Source of the DNA: Streptomyces antimycoticus
Lineage (GTDB): Bacteria > Actinomycetota > Actinomycetes > Streptomycetales > Streptomycetaceae
NCBI RefSeq assembly: GCF_005405925.1
Contig: NZ_BJHV01000001.1
Span: 7,998,001 to 8,062,000 of the forward strand
Direction: 5' to 3'
DNA length: 64,000 nucleotides
Shown: piece by piece, positions 42,511 through 53,300 of the stretch
Numbering within the stretch: position 1 is the stretch's first letter
How the letters are laid out: every line of letters begins with the position of its first letter
The notes under the pieces: generated by a model
What the model was told of the DNA's origin: nothing
What the model saw: the letters and a program-made list of their open reading frames with translations, nothing else
Databases searched by the model: none
Made by a program: the position numbers and the translations under genes

Positions 42511-43665
42511 ATGTCTCAGGGAGACTGGCAGCAGGACGTGTTGCGGGAGCTGGGCCAGAGCCGAGCCGAGGAGAACCCGCAGAGGGGTTCCGCGGCGGTG
42601 CCGCCCGCCTCGGCATCGTTCTCGCCTTCGTCCGAACCTCCGGAGAATGCGGGGCCAGACTCCACCCGGACCGATGCCCCGGTTCCGGCGCCCGGATCAC
42701 GGCCAGCCGACAGCCGGGAACCCCGGGATCCGCAACTGCCTCTACGGACGCCGGAGTCCGCGCCGACCGTAGATCCCCGGCTGGCGGGCGCGTTGGGGCG
42801 TCCGCTGCACGGGGACTCAATGGCACGGCGGGCCCGCCGCTCCGTGCGCATGCTGGGGACCTCCGTGGCTCGGGAGGTCACGGAGGGCACCCGGCTGGCG
42901 CAGGAGGTGCAGCAGCCGGTGACCACCGGACGGGTGATCGCCGTAACGTCCATACGCGGTGGCGTGGGGAAGTCCACGGTGACGGCCTTGCTGAGCCGGA
43001 TCTTCAACCACTACCGGCGTGATCCGGTGCTCGCGTTGGAGGCGGACGCGGCTCTGGGCACGTTGCCGGTGCGGCTCGGCGCGGAGTCCGTGCGCTGGTC
43101 GTGCTCGGATCTGGCGCAGATTCTCACCCCCTCGATGCAGCTGACGGATGTCATCGGCTACCTGATGCCGGTGACCGACGGCGGCTGGCTGTTGCCCGCG
43201 AGTCAGGGGCGGGTGGGGGCACCGCTGGATGTCCGCACATACCGCACGGTGACGATGGCGCTGCGCCGGTATTTCGCGGTGACGGTGGTGGATTGCGAGA
43301 CGCTGCCGGGTGAGGTGGCGCGTACGGCGATGGACACCGCGCACGCCCGCGTGGTGGCCGCGCCGATGACCGCCGAGGGTGTGAACGGCACCCGCGTCGT
43401 CCTGGACTGGCTTGCCCAGTTGCCGCACGCGGCCCTGGCCAGCACGGTGGTGGCGCTCACGGCGAGTTCTCCCGACACGACACTTGATGTGCGGGCGGCG
43501 AGCGCGTACTTGCGGGAGACGGGAGCAGCGGTCGTACCCGTTCCATACGACCGCCATCTGGGCGGAGGAGGCCCCATTCTGAACACCATGCTGGGACGGG
43601 ACACCCGGGAGGCCGCCACCACGCTGGCCGCCGAAGTGATGCGGAGTGCGGTAAGGGTGCGGTGA
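42511..43665 (+). CDS. EspI-like MinD/ParA-family ATPase
   Basis: A 384-residue protein. A disordered Pro/Ser-rich N-terminus (~1-130) leads to a Walker A of the deviant type (VTSIRGGVGKSTVTALLSRI, ~146-165), PVLALEADAALGTLPVRLG and FAVTVVDCETLPGEVARTAM. This is the EspI family found in type VII loci, thought to regulate secretion or position the machine. ATG 42511, 10 bp after EccD. The P-loop looks intact, so ATP binding is likely. Confidence 0.87.
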   Translation: MSQGDWQQDVLRELGQSRAEENPQRGSAAVPPASASFSPSSEPPENAGPDSTRTDAPVPAPGSRPADSREPRDPQLPLRTPESAPTVDPRLAGALGRPLHGDSMARRARRSVRMLGTSVAREVTEGTRLAQEVQQPVTTGRVIAVTSIRGGVGKSTVTALLSRIFNHYRRDPVLALEADAALGTLPVRLGAESVRWSCSDLAQILTPSMQLTDVIGYLMPVTDGGWLLPASQGRVGAPLDVRTYRTVTMALRRYFAVTVVDCETLPGEVARTAMDTAHARVVAAPMTAEGVNGTRVVLDWLAQLPHAALASTVVALTASSPDTTLDVRAASAYLRETGAAVVPVPYDRHLGGGGPILNTMLGRDTREAATTLAAEVMRSAVRVR

Positions 43666-43672
43666 GGACGGA

Positions 43673-44047
43673 ATGACCCAGCGTGTGATCCACCGGCCCG
43701 CCCGCAGCACCCGGCCACTTCCCCCCGCCTCCCCGCGCACCGTAGAGCCACCGCCCAACCTCCCCGAAGGCAAGATCGGCAATGCGGCGACCACGATGCT
43801 TCCGCTGGCCGGCGTCATGAGCTCGGTCGTGATGATGACCGTGATCCGCAACAGCCAGTTCGCCGCGCTCGGTGCCATCGTCCTGGTCTTCGCCCTGTTG
43901 GGGCCGTTGCCCTCTTCTGGTCCCAGCGTGGCAAGGCGCAGCGCACGCGCCGCACGCAACGGGAACGGTACCTGGAGTACCTGGAAGAGCTCCGCGAGGA
44001 GTTCGGGCGACTGGAACGGGAGCGCCGTCAGGGCGCGCGGGTGCTGA
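43673..44047 (+). CDS. eccC: EccC N-terminal part (separated by a one-base frameshift)
   Basis: ATG 43673 opens the normal EccC N-terminus: HRPARSTRPLPPASPRTVEP, then PNLPEGKIGNAATTMLPLAG and two membrane helices (AGVMSSVVMMTVIRN; FAALGAIVLVFALL). At 43900-43903 the run GGGG changes the frame; with one more G the protein continues as GAVALFWSQRGKAQRTRRTQ into the 44041 frame. After that point the reading here (PLPSSGPSVARRSARAARNG ...) is meaningless. The complete protein would be about 1,335 residues. Confidence 0.82.
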   Translation: MTQRVIHRPARSTRPLPPASPRTVEPPPNLPEGKIGNAATTMLPLAGVMSSVVMMTVIRNSQFAALGAIVLVFALLGPLPSSGPSVARRSARAARNGNGTWSTWKSSARSSGDWNGSAVRARGC

Positions 44048-47000
44048 ATCCGCCGCCGGAGGCGCTGTACGACATCGTGCGGGATCCGGCGCGGCTGTGG
44101 GAGCGTCGTCGGCTGGACGAGGATTTCCTCCGGGTGCGGGTGGGCGTCGGCGAGGTTCCGGTGCAGGAGCTGACGGTGGGGCAGCACTCGGGCAGCGTTC
44201 TGACCCCGCCGGACCCGTTCATGCTGAACGAGGCCCGTGCGCTGCTGGGCCGCTTCGCCACCGCAACCGACTTTCCGCTCACGGTGCCGCTGGACCGGGC
44301 GGGCGATGTGTCGATCGTCGGCGACCGTGACGGCGTACTGCGCGTCGCACGAGCACTGCTGCTCCAGGCCGCCGTGGCCCACGCACCGGACAACCTCGCC
44401 GTGGGTCTCGCATTCCCCACGGAGCGGGAGGAAGACTGGTCCTGGGGCAAATGGCTGCCGCACGTGCTGGACACGGACGAGGGCGACGGGCCGGTGGCCG
44501 CCCGCCGTATCGCGGCAGGCCTGCCGCAGCTGTCCAAACTGCTGCTCACAGAATTGCGGCGCCGCGCCTCGTACGCCGCCGAGGTACGGCGCGGTCTGTC
44601 CGACCGGAACGCGCTGCAACTCACCAACCGACTCCTCGTGATCAGCGACGCATACGGGGAGGCGGCCTGTGAGCTGCCGCGCCCGGACGAGGCCGTCGCC
44701 CTGCGCGACATGGGCGTCACCGTGCTGCACCTGCTGGAGCGGCAAGTCCACGAGCCGGACCAGGTGAGTTTGCGCATCACCGTTGACGGAGAGCGGATCG
44801 AGGTCGAAGACCTGCGCACGCCGGAACCTACACGTTCCACAGGCACCGTGGACGCCGTCACGCTCCCGGGTACGGAAGGCCTGGTGCGCGAGCTCGCCCC
44901 GCTGAGGCTGTCGGCCACATCCACACGCGAGGGCACCCCCGTATCCGGGCCAGTGGACTTCCCCGAACTGCTCGGCATCGACGACCCGGCCATGCTGGAC
45001 CTGGACCGGCTGTGGGCGCCACGAGGCGAGCGGGCCTTCCTGCGCGTGCCGATCGGGCTCAGCGACCGCCACGAGCCCGTGCTCCTCGATGTGAAGGAGT
45101 CCTCGGAGCTGGGCATGGGGCCACACGGGCTGTGTGTGGGGGCCACCGGCTCCGGCAAGAGCGAGCTGCTGCGCACGCTCGTACTCGCCCTCGTCACCAC
45201 CCACCCGCCCGAGGACCTGGCGCTGGTGCTGGTCGACTACAAGGGCGGCGCCACCTTCGCGCCGTTCGACGATCTGCCGCATGTCGCCGGTGTGATCACG
45301 AACCTGGAGAACCAGGCCGGGCTGGTCGAGCGGGTGCACACGAGCCTGGCCGGAGAGGTCAAACGCCGCCAACAGGTACTCAAAGACGCCGGGAACGTCG
45401 CCGACATCGGCCACTACGCCGCGCTGCGCGCGACCCGACGGCCGGAGCTGGAGCCGCTTCCGCATCTGTTCGTGGTCATCGACGAGTTCGGCGAACTGCT
45501 CACCGCCAAGCCCGACTTCATCGACCTGTTCCTGTCGATCGGCCGCATCGGCCGGTCGATCGGCGTGCACCTGTTGCTGTCCAGCCAGCGCATCGAAGGC
45601 GGCAAGCTCAAAGGCCTGGACACCTACCTGTCCTACCGCCTGGGCCTGCGCACCTTCTCCGCCGACGAGAGTCGCACGGTCCTCGACACCACCGACGCCT
45701 TCCACCTCCCGCCGCTCCCGGGCTTCGGCTACCTCAAGGTCGACACCTCGACCTACGAGCGCTTCAAAGCGGGCTACGTCTCCGGCGGCTACCGCGGCCC
45801 ATCCCTGCGCAAGCCCAAGGACGACGAACCACTCGCCCTGCCGTACCCGACCTTCAACACCCATCAAGCCCCGGAGCACGCGGCCGCTCCCGAGCCGGAG
45901 AGCACCAAACGGGACACCGGGCCCACCGTGCTGTCGGTGATGGTCGACCAGCTGCGCGGAGCAGCGGAGCCGGTACGCCGCATCTGGCTGCCGCCACTGC
46001 CGGACACCATCACACTCGACACCGCGGCCGGACCAGTCCAGGCATCGGACCGCGGCCTGCATCTCACCAGCCGCCCAGACCCCATGCGGGTGCCGCTCGG
46101 TGTCCTCGACGACCCGGCCAGGCAGTGGCAGGACCAGTGGCTACTCGACCTGACCGTCGCGGGCGGGCACGCGGCCATCATCGGCGGTCCGCAGACCGGA
46201 AAAACCACCCTGCTGCGCACCCTCGCCCTGTCCCTCTCCCTGACCCACACCCCCCGTGAGGTCGCGGTTTACGGACTGGACCTGGCCGGCGGCGGGCTCA
46301 GCGCCCTCACCGACCTGCCGCACGTGGGCGGCATAGCCGGGCGCGCCGACCATGAACGGGCCACCCGCGCCGTCGCCGAAGTCCGCGCCATGCTGAACGA
46401 GCGCGAACAGCTCTTCCGCGAACACGGCATCGACTCCATCGCCCAACTCCGCGCCCTGCGCGCCCAGGGCCGACTGCCCGGACTCTCCTCCACCGACATC
46501 GTGCTGCTCATCGACGGCTTCGGCGCGCTGCGCGACGAATTCGCCGACCTCGAGGACGCCGTCACCGACCTGCTCAAGCGCGGCAGCGGCTACGGCATCC
46601 ACGTGGTAGCCGGGATGCTGCGCTGGAACGACGTACGCATCGCCACCCAGTCGATGTTCGGCACCCGCGTCGAACTGCGGCTGAACGACCCCGCCGACTC
46701 CAGCATCGACCGCAAACTCTCCGAAACCCTCAGCCCCGACACCCCGGGACGAGTCCTGACCGACGCCAAACTCTTCGCCCAGGTCGCCCTGCCCCGCATC
46801 GACGCCCACCCGGCAACGGGCGACCTCGTCGCCGCCCTCGAAGAGGCCGCACGCACGGTCCGCGCCACCTGGCACGGCGAACTCGCCGCCCCCGTACGCG
46901 TCCTGCCCACCCACCTGCCCTCCACGAAACTCCCCTCGCCCACCGCCGAGCCATCACGGATCCCCATCGGCCTCGACCAGGACGCCCTCGCCCCCGTACA

Positions 47001-47679
47001 CCTGGACCTCTTCGCCCACGACCAGCACCTGCTGATCCTCGGCGACAACGAATGCGGCAAGACCAATCTCCTACGGCTCATCACCCGGCAGCTCACCGAC
47101 CGCTACACGGCCGAGGAACTCGTCTTCGCCGTCTTCGACCCTCGCCGCGGGCTGCGCGGAGTCATCCCCGAGCCCTACCGAGGCGGCTACGCCCACAACG
47201 CCACCCTCTCCGCAGCCCTCACCACGGGCATCGCCAAGGAACTCGACAAGCGCCTCCCGGACGAAACGGTCGACCACGACGCACTCGCCGATGAGCCCTC
47301 CTTCAACGGCCCACGCATCGTCATCCTCGTCGACGACTACGACATCCTCACCACCGCAGGCCAACAGCCCCTGGCCGGCTTCCTGCCCTACGTCCCCTCC
47401 GCCCAGGACATCGGGCTGCACTTCGTCATCGCCCGCCGCACCGCCGGATCCTCCCGGGCCCTGTACGAGCCGCTGCTGACCACTGTGCGCGAGACCGGGA
47501 CCGCCGCCCTCGTCATGACCGGCGACCGCACCGAGGGCCAGCTCTTCCCCGGCCTCTACGCCTCGGCGCAACCGCCCGGCCGCGGCACCCTCGTCCGCCG
47601 TGGCCGCCAGCACCAGCTCATCCAGACCGCCCTCGCCCCCGAGGCCATCCCCGCTACCACCCCGGACGACGCCACGTGA
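44041..47679 (+). CDS. eccC: EccC ATPase body, three FtsK/SpoIIIE domains
   Basis: The long part of EccC (1,212 residues from the first start codon in this frame; the true frame enters from ~43904). Three P-loop ATPase domains: VGATGSGKSELLRT (~367) with VVIDEFGELL, GGPQTGKTTLLRT (~714) with VLLIDGFGAL, and GDNECGKTNLLR (~1001) with ILVDDYDIL. Fused EccCab proteins drive substrate export through EccD and bind C-terminal signals of ESX substrates. The stop overlaps the DUF6177 gene by 4 bp. The protein is non-functional unless the frameshift is a sequence error, which I think likely. Confidence 0.92.
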   Translation: MLNPPPEALYDIVRDPARLWERRRLDEDFLRVRVGVGEVPVQELTVGQHSGSVLTPPDPFMLNEARALLGRFATATDFPLTVPLDRAGDVSIVGDRDGVLRVARALLLQAAVAHAPDNLAVGLAFPTEREEDWSWGKWLPHVLDTDEGDGPVAARRIAAGLPQLSKLLLTELRRRASYAAEVRRGLSDRNALQLTNRLLVISDAYGEAACELPRPDEAVALRDMGVTVLHLLERQVHEPDQVSLRITVDGERIEVEDLRTPEPTRSTGTVDAVTLPGTEGLVRELAPLRLSATSTREGTPVSGPVDFPELLGIDDPAMLDLDRLWAPRGERAFLRVPIGLSDRHEPVLLDVKESSELGMGPHGLCVGATGSGKSELLRTLVLALVTTHPPEDLALVLVDYKGGATFAPFDDLPHVAGVITNLENQAGLVERVHTSLAGEVKRRQQVLKDAGNVADIGHYAALRATRRPELEPLPHLFVVIDEFGELLTAKPDFIDLFLSIGRIGRSIGVHLLLSSQRIEGGKLKGLDTYLSYRLGLRTFSADESRTVLDTTDAFHLPPLPGFGYLKVDTSTYERFKAGYVSGGYRGPSLRKPKDDEPLALPYPTFNTHQAPEHAAAPEPESTKRDTGPTVLSVMVDQLRGAAEPVRRIWLPPLPDTITLDTAAGPVQASDRGLHLTSRPDPMRVPLGVLDDPARQWQDQWLLDLTVAGGHAAIIGGPQTGKTTLLRTLALSLSLTHTPREVAVYGLDLAGGGLSALTDLPHVGGIAGRADHERATRAVAEVRAMLNEREQLFREHGIDSIAQLRALRAQGRLPGLSSTDIVLLIDGFGALRDEFADLEDAVTDLLKRGSGYGIHVVAGMLRWNDVRIATQSMFGTRVELRLNDPADSSIDRKLSETLSPDTPGRVLTDAKLFAQVALPRIDAHPATGDLVAALEEAARTVRATWHGELAAPVRVLPTHLPSTKLPSPTAEPSRIPIGLDQDALAPVHLDLFAHDQHLLILGDNECGKTNLLRLITRQLTDRYTAEELVFAVFDPRRGLRGVIPEPYRGGYAHNATLSAALTTGIAKELDKRLPDETVDHDALADEPSFNGPRIVILVDDYDILTTAGQQPLAGFLPYVPSAQDIGLHFVIARRTAGSSRALYEPLLTTVRETGTAALVMTGDRTEGQLFPGLYASAQPPGRGTLVRRGRQHQLIQTALAPEAIPATTPDDAT

Positions 47680-49082
47680 CCAAGGACGTCATCGCCCTCA
47701 CCCCGACCATGCCCGACGTACCCACCCTGCTGGCCGGGCTCTACGCGGGAGGCCCCGACATCCGCGTACGAACCGCCGCCGACGGCGCCGTCGTCCAACT
47801 CTGCACCCCGGACGGAAACACACTCGTCTCCATCGAAGCCCCCATCCTCATCCACACCCCCGGCGAACCAGCCCGCCTCCTCGGCACCGCAACCACTACC
47901 CCGGACACCCCCGTCTGGTGGACCGAAGCACGCGCCACCACCGCCATACCTGAGGCAGGACAACTCGCAGGCTCCTTCGCCGGACGCCTCACCACCGTCC
48001 TGGGCGGCACCACCTGGCCACCGGAAGCGGCAACCACCGAGGTCATCCCCCTCACCACCGACAACACAGCAACCCCAGTAAACGCACACCCAGCCATAGA
48101 CGTCCTCACTGACAAGACGGCGGTCGTCCTCCAGGACCGTCCCGTCATCCCCATGACCAGCTGGCTCTCCGACGCCCTGCGCACCGCCATCACCAGCGAC
48201 CGAGCCCTGCACATTGTCACCCCCAACACCGCCCGCCTCACCCTCCCCACCCGCAACGCCCTGGGCGGACACCCCCACCGCTGGGTCGTCCAAGACCCAC
48301 AAGACGGCTACTACGACGGCCTCTCCGGCGCCGTGCTGCGCTGGCAAAACGGCACCTTCACCCCCGCCCGCACCACATCCGGCACCACACCCGTCGCACC
48401 AGCCTTCACCAACACCACCGACACCGGCGACCGCCAACTCATCCTCGCCCTCCGCACCCGCCACCCCGCCGACGACCAACTCATCCTCGGCCGCGCTCTC
48501 GAAACCACCTGGCACCACCTCACCGGCACCCCACCCGCCGGATGGAGCACCGCAGAACCCGTCAACCTGCCCTGGTCCACCCGCCAACTAACCGACCTCG
48601 CCCGCAGGCGCGCACCCCAACCCACCTCACTGATCGCCATCGGCCACCCCAACCGCCCCGCACTCGCTACCATCCGCATCGCCCGCACCACCGCCGGAGT
48701 CGAAGAAGACTTCACCCTCACCCTCGGCTACGGCAAACACGAGCCCCCACCACTGGAAGCGATCCCCAGCCTCGCCGAGGCCCTCACCACCGCGAACCAC
48801 GGCCTGACCTCGATGCTCACCTCACTGCGTCACGCCCCACGCGACCTCACCATCCCCCCACACATCACGCCGCCCCCCAACCCCGTCGCCCTCACCCTCG
48901 GCCCCGATACCGTCCACGACATCGGCACCCACCACGCCCAGCACCCACCCCTCAACCTCGCCCCCACCCAACTCGGCCCCACCTCCCGCCCCGCCCTCCA
49001 CTACCCCCTCGGCGACGGCACCACCGACCAGACCTGGACCACCCTCAAACACCTCACCCAACACCTGCGCACGGGAACCTGA
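47676..49082 (+). CDS. DUF6177-like protein of the type VII locus
   Basis: A 468-residue soluble protein (no signal peptide or membrane helix) with Trp-containing motifs GGHPHRWVVQDPQDGYYDGL and PPAGWSTAEPVNLPWSTRQL. By context and recollection it corresponds to DUF6177, which accompanies EccC/EccD in Streptomyces; the function is unknown. The start is GTG 47676 overlapping the EccC stop. The C-terminus is unusually rich in Pro, His and Thr, partly a result of extreme GC bias. Confidence 0.75.
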   Translation: MTKDVIALTPTMPDVPTLLAGLYAGGPDIRVRTAADGAVVQLCTPDGNTLVSIEAPILIHTPGEPARLLGTATTTPDTPVWWTEARATTAIPEAGQLAGSFAGRLTTVLGGTTWPPEAATTEVIPLTTDNTATPVNAHPAIDVLTDKTAVVLQDRPVIPMTSWLSDALRTAITSDRALHIVTPNTARLTLPTRNALGGHPHRWVVQDPQDGYYDGLSGAVLRWQNGTFTPARTTSGTTPVAPAFTNTTDTGDRQLILALRTRHPADDQLILGRALETTWHHLTGTPPAGWSTAEPVNLPWSTRQLTDLARRRAPQPTSLIAIGHPNRPALATIRIARTTAGVEEDFTLTLGYGKHEPPPLEAIPSLAEALTTANHGLTSMLTSLRHAPRDLTIPPHITPPPNPVALTLGPDTVHDIGTHHAQHPPLNLAPTQLGPTSRPALHYPLGDGTTDQTWTTLKHLTQHLRTGT

Positions 49083-49130
49083 GCCGGGAATAGCGCGAAT
49101 TTGTGAGCGGAGCAGGAACCGGGGTGTAGG

Positions 49131-50102
49131 TCATCCCCGCTGGCCGGGTCGCCGTGTGTTCGCCCACGCGCGCACCGGCCGCGCATCCGGTCCCATCGGG
49201 TGACGGAAGGGGCGCAGCGGGTCGACCTCCGCCCACGGGGTGAGTGCCGCCGCCGGGTCTCCGCGCGGAGGCAACCAGGGGGCGAGCCGTTGCCACACCT
49301 CGCCCGCGTGGGCGGGGCGGTCGCGGGGGTTCTTGGAGAGAAGTTGGAGTACAAGTATTTCCAGGTCGCTGGGGGTGTCGGGGCGCAGTTCGCGCAGTGG
49401 CGTTGGCGGTTGGTCGAGGATGAGGCCGGGGAGCATCAACTCCGAGCGGTGCTCGAAGACGGGTTCGCCGACGAGCATCTTGTGTAGCAAGCACCCGAGT
49501 GCGTACAGGTCGGTGCGGTGGTCGACCTGTGTGCACTTCACCTGTTCCGGTGCCATGCACTCCAGGCTGCCCGGCCGCTCGCCGGTGGTGGTGAGTCTTG
49601 CGGTGTCGGGGTCGAGGAAGGCGGCGACGCCGAAGTCGAGGACCTTGACCACTCCGTCGGTGCGGATGATGACATTCCTGCCCTTGAGGTCGCGGTGGAC
49701 CACGTCGCGGGCATGAACGGAGCCGAGGACGGAGGCAATCTGTACGCCGACCGACGCGGTCTCCGCGATGGTCAACCGTTCCTGCTCGGCGATCCGGTCG
49801 TCGAGGTCGATACCCGTCACGTACTGCATGACGAGGTACCGGGTGCCCTTCTCCTCACCGAGGTCGTAGACCGTGGCGATGCCGGCGTGGTCGAGACGGG
49901 CGGCGGCCCTGGCCTCGCGCTGGAACCGCTCGGCGTCCCGGGCGCGCTGATTCTCGGTCAGGCCAGGGGCCACGTTCATCGTCTTGAGCGCGACGTCACG
50001 GCCGAGATGTTCGTCGTGGGCGAGCCAGACGACGCCCATTCCTCCCGAACCGATCTCCTGCTTGATCCGGTAGCGCTTGGCGATCACAGGTCCGATGTCC
50101 AT
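49131..50102 (-). CDS. Soluble Ser/Thr protein kinase
   Basis: A 323-residue Hanks-type kinase. Gly-loop EIGSGGMGVVWLAHDEHLGR, VAI-like VALKTMN (catalytic Lys), catalytic loop VHRDLKGRNVII, DFGVAAF (Mg-binding Asp) and activation segment GERPGSLECMAPEQ are all intact. There is no transmembrane helix or sensor domain after the kinase, unlike PknB; the C-terminus is a short basic tail. The ATG at 50102 starts the conserved IAKRYRIKQEIG region. It converges with the DUF6177 gene and diverges from the DISARM-like operon, so it may serve either or neither. Confidence 0.92.
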   Translation of the reverse strand: MDIGPVIAKRYRIKQEIGSGGMGVVWLAHDEHLGRDVALKTMNVAPGLTENQRARDAERFQREARAAARLDHAGIATVYDLGEEKGTRYLVMQYVTGIDLDDRIAEQERLTIAETASVGVQIASVLGSVHARDVVHRDLKGRNVIIRTDGVVKVLDFGVAAFLDPDTARLTTTGERPGSLECMAPEQVKCTQVDHRTDLYALGCLLHKMLVGEPVFEHRSELMLPGLILDQPPTPLRELRPDTPSDLEILVLQLLSKNPRDRPAHAGEVWQRLAPWLPPRGDPAAALTPWAEVDPLRPFRHPMGPDARPVRAWANTRRPGQRG

Positions 50103-50349
50103 ACGCGGTGAAACTCCGTCAGGTCCGTCTGGTCCGTGGCCCGATACGCCCGCCTGACGGGCGCCTCGGAAAGAGTGTGGCATGAGCACGGCCCGGATGC
50201 GGCTGAGATGACCGCGCCGAATGAATATTGACTGAGTTCACAGCGACATGATGTCATGTGCGTCGTACGATCAGTGCGAGTGCGGCGCACTGCGGCTGGC
50301 GGTTGACTACCGTGATGTCCGGACCGTGTCAGAAGCGAGTGGGGAATAC
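50103..50349. promoter_or_regulatory. Divergent promoter region, kinase / DISARM-like operon
   Basis: A 247-bp gap between divergent starts (kinase 50102 minus; helicase 50350 plus). It is AT-richer in 50210-50250 (GAATGAATATTGACTG). An in-frame ATG at 50248 would extend the helicase by 34 residues, but that stretch lacks family resemblance. Promoter boxes are not assignable with confidence. Confidence 0.4.
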
Positions 50350-53300
50350 GTGGACGTCTTCGAGGTGCACCGGCGGCTCATCCGGGACTACAAGGAGTAC
50401 ACCTCTGGCTCGGTGGTGATCGACGATCCGCGGATCGACGAGAAGGTGTCGAAATCGCTGGCCGACGGAGACCAGTGGCCCGACCCCTACCTCTCGCTCA
50501 ATCCGAGTTTCGCGCCCGGCGACTCCGTCGACGATCTCGCGGGCGAGTCGGGGCCGCTCCACCCGGAGTGCGCGAACATCTTCCGTACAGGCAAGGGGGA
50601 GCAGGGCGGCATTGTCCGCCCCATCCGCTTCCACCGGCACCAGCGGGAAGCAATCGAGGCAGCGCGGTCGAATGCGTCGTACGTCCTGACCACCGGCACC
50701 GGCTCCGGCAAGAGCCTCGGCTACATCGTGCCCATCGTCAACCGGGTGCTGCGCGAGAAGGAGTCCGGTGCGGCCCCCGGCATCAAGGCAATCATCGTCT
50801 ACCCCATGAACGCGCTGGCCAACAGCCAGGTGCGCGAGCTGGAGAAGTTCCTCACCGCCGGATACGGCAAAGGGAGCGGGCCGGTTACCTACGCCCGCTA
50901 CACCGGCCAGGAGAGCCAGGACGAGAAAGATGCCGTCCTTGCCTCGCCGCCGGACGTTCTGCTCACCAACTACGTGATGCTGGAGTTGATGCTCACCCGC
51001 CCCGGGGAGCGGATGAACCTTATCGGCCGAGCCAAGGGGCTGCGCTTCCTCGTCCTCGACGAACTGCACACCTACCGTGGACGACAGGGTGCCGACGTTG
51101 CCCTGCTGGTGCGGCGGGTGCGTGAGGCGTGCCAGTCGCCCGGCCTGCAGTGCGTGGGCACCTCCGCGACCATGGCCACCGGGGGCACTCCTGCATCGCG
51201 CCGCCGTGAGGTCGCCCGCGTCGCCTCGACCCTCTTCGACACGGAGATCTTGCCGGAGCGCGTCGTCGGCGAAACCCTCGTACGGGCAACCGGCGATGCC
51301 ATCCCGACGCAGGCCGAACTTGCCGCGTGCGTCAGGATGAACAACCCGCCCACAGAGTACGAGCAATTGGTCGCCGATCCCTTGGCTCGCTGGATCGAGA
51401 CGACCTTCGGGCTGGTCGAGACCGAGGACGAGGACGGCAGCAAGTTGCTGGTGCGCGCCGATCCGGTCACGATCGAGGACGCCGCCCGGCTCTTGCGCGG
51501 CGAAGCGTTCGACATCGAGGACGACGACCCCGAGGAGAAGTGGTACGCCGCCTGCGCGGAGGCCATCCGGAGCACGCTCCAAGCGGGTTCGCATGTCCGC
51601 AGCTCCGAGGGCGACCGTCCACTGTTCGCCTTCCGGCTCCACCAGTTCCTGTCCAAGGGCGGCTCCGTCTACGTCTCGCTGCAGCAGGAAAGCGACCGCC
51701 ACATCACCCGCACCTACCAGCAGCGCGTCCCGAACGCCCCCGAGAAGCTGCTGCTTCCGCTCTCCTTCTGCCGCGAGTGCGGGCAGGAGTACCTGACGGT
51801 GGCCCGCGAACGGCACGACGACGGCAGCATGCTGTTCCGCACCCGCGAGGACGAGGACGACGAACAGGGCTACCTCTACATCTCCTCCGCCAACCCCTGG
51901 CCCGAGAAGGTCGGGGACGCCATCGACCAGCGTCGTTTCCCCGACAGCTGGCTCACCTTCGACGACCGCAAAGGCGCACCGGTGCTCACCGCCAGCCGCC
52001 GGAAGCGGGCGCCCCAGCCGGTGTGGGTGCGCCCGGACGGCGTCGGCGGGGACAAGGCGAACGGCGGCCTGTACGCGGCCTACCTGCCAGCCCCGTTCCT
52101 CTTCTGTTTGGAGTGCGGGGTCGGCTACGAGCAGGTCAAGGAGCGGGACTTCGCCAAACTGATGACCCTCGACCAGGAGGGTCGCTCGACAGCCACCTCG
52201 GTCGTCAGTGCCTCGATCGTCCGTCATCTCAAGAGCCTTCCCGAGTCGGAACTCAGCGAGGACGCACGGAAGCTGCTCACCTTCGTCGACAACCGGCAGG
52301 ACGCAAGCCTGCAGTCGGGGCATTTCAACGACTTCGTCATGGTCACCCAGCTGCGCGGCGCCCTCTATCGGGCGATGGCCGCGGCCGGTGACAAGGGGCT
52401 GCGCTGGAAGCGGCTTGGCGAGGAGGTGGTGAAGAGCATGGGGTTGTCCCGCCACGAGTACGCGGCCAATCCGACGGAGGTAGAGTCGCTGGCGGAGGCC
52501 ACCCTCGAAGCGCTGGCCGCCATCGCTGAGTACCGCCTCTTCCTCGACCTGGAGCGCGGGTGGCGCGTCACGATGCCCAACCTGGAGCAGACTGGTCTAC
52601 TGGGCCTTGAGTACGCGGGTCTGGATGAGATCGCCGGGGACGAAGAGCGATGGCAGGCGGCGGCGGGCCCACTGCGGACCGCCACGCCCGCCGTCCGCAC
52701 TCATCTGTCCAAGATCTTGATGGACGAGCTGCGCCGCCAGCGGGCTGTGGACACCCCGTACTTCACCGAGGCCAAGTTCGCAGAGCTGCGTAAGGAGTCC
52801 GCCAAACTCAACGACGCCTGGGCGATCGCCGAAACCGAATCGGCGCCGCCACCGCCCGGCATCGCCGTCCCCCGGGCCGGGCGTCCGGGACGCACCGGCC
52901 GCGGCCGCAGTGAATTGAACCTCACCGGCCGAGGCGCCTTCGGCCGCCACGTCCGCAAGCCCTCTACCTTCCCCGAGTGGGGCCATGGTCTCTCCCTCGA
53001 CGAAGCCCAGGATGTGATCCGCGACCTGCTCGCCGTCCTGGCGGCCGGGGGTGTCCTGACCGAGGTGTCGCAGGGCCGGAACGAAGAACCCGGCTACCAG
53101 ATCAATCACACCGTGATCCGTTGGCACGCCCGCGACGACGAGCACGGCGCTGTGGACCGTCTGCGCCGCACCTACCGGGACGAGCGGGGTCCTCGGGTCA
53201 ACGGCTTCTTCAAGGGCCTCTACCAGAACATCGCCGCCACTTTCGCCGGGCTGCACGCCGCCGAGCACACGGCGCAGGTCCACCCCGAGCTGCGCGAGGA

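Noticed and set aside
42817..46062. A 1,081-codon open frame on the minus strand
   Set aside because: It is antisense to the EspI-like and EccC genes, has no family motifs, and arises from GC bias in the third codon position.
49083..49130. Bidirectional terminator between the converging DUF6177 and kinase genes
   Set aside because: Only a 5-bp CGGGG/CCCCG stem with a 10-base loop is present, too weak to call.
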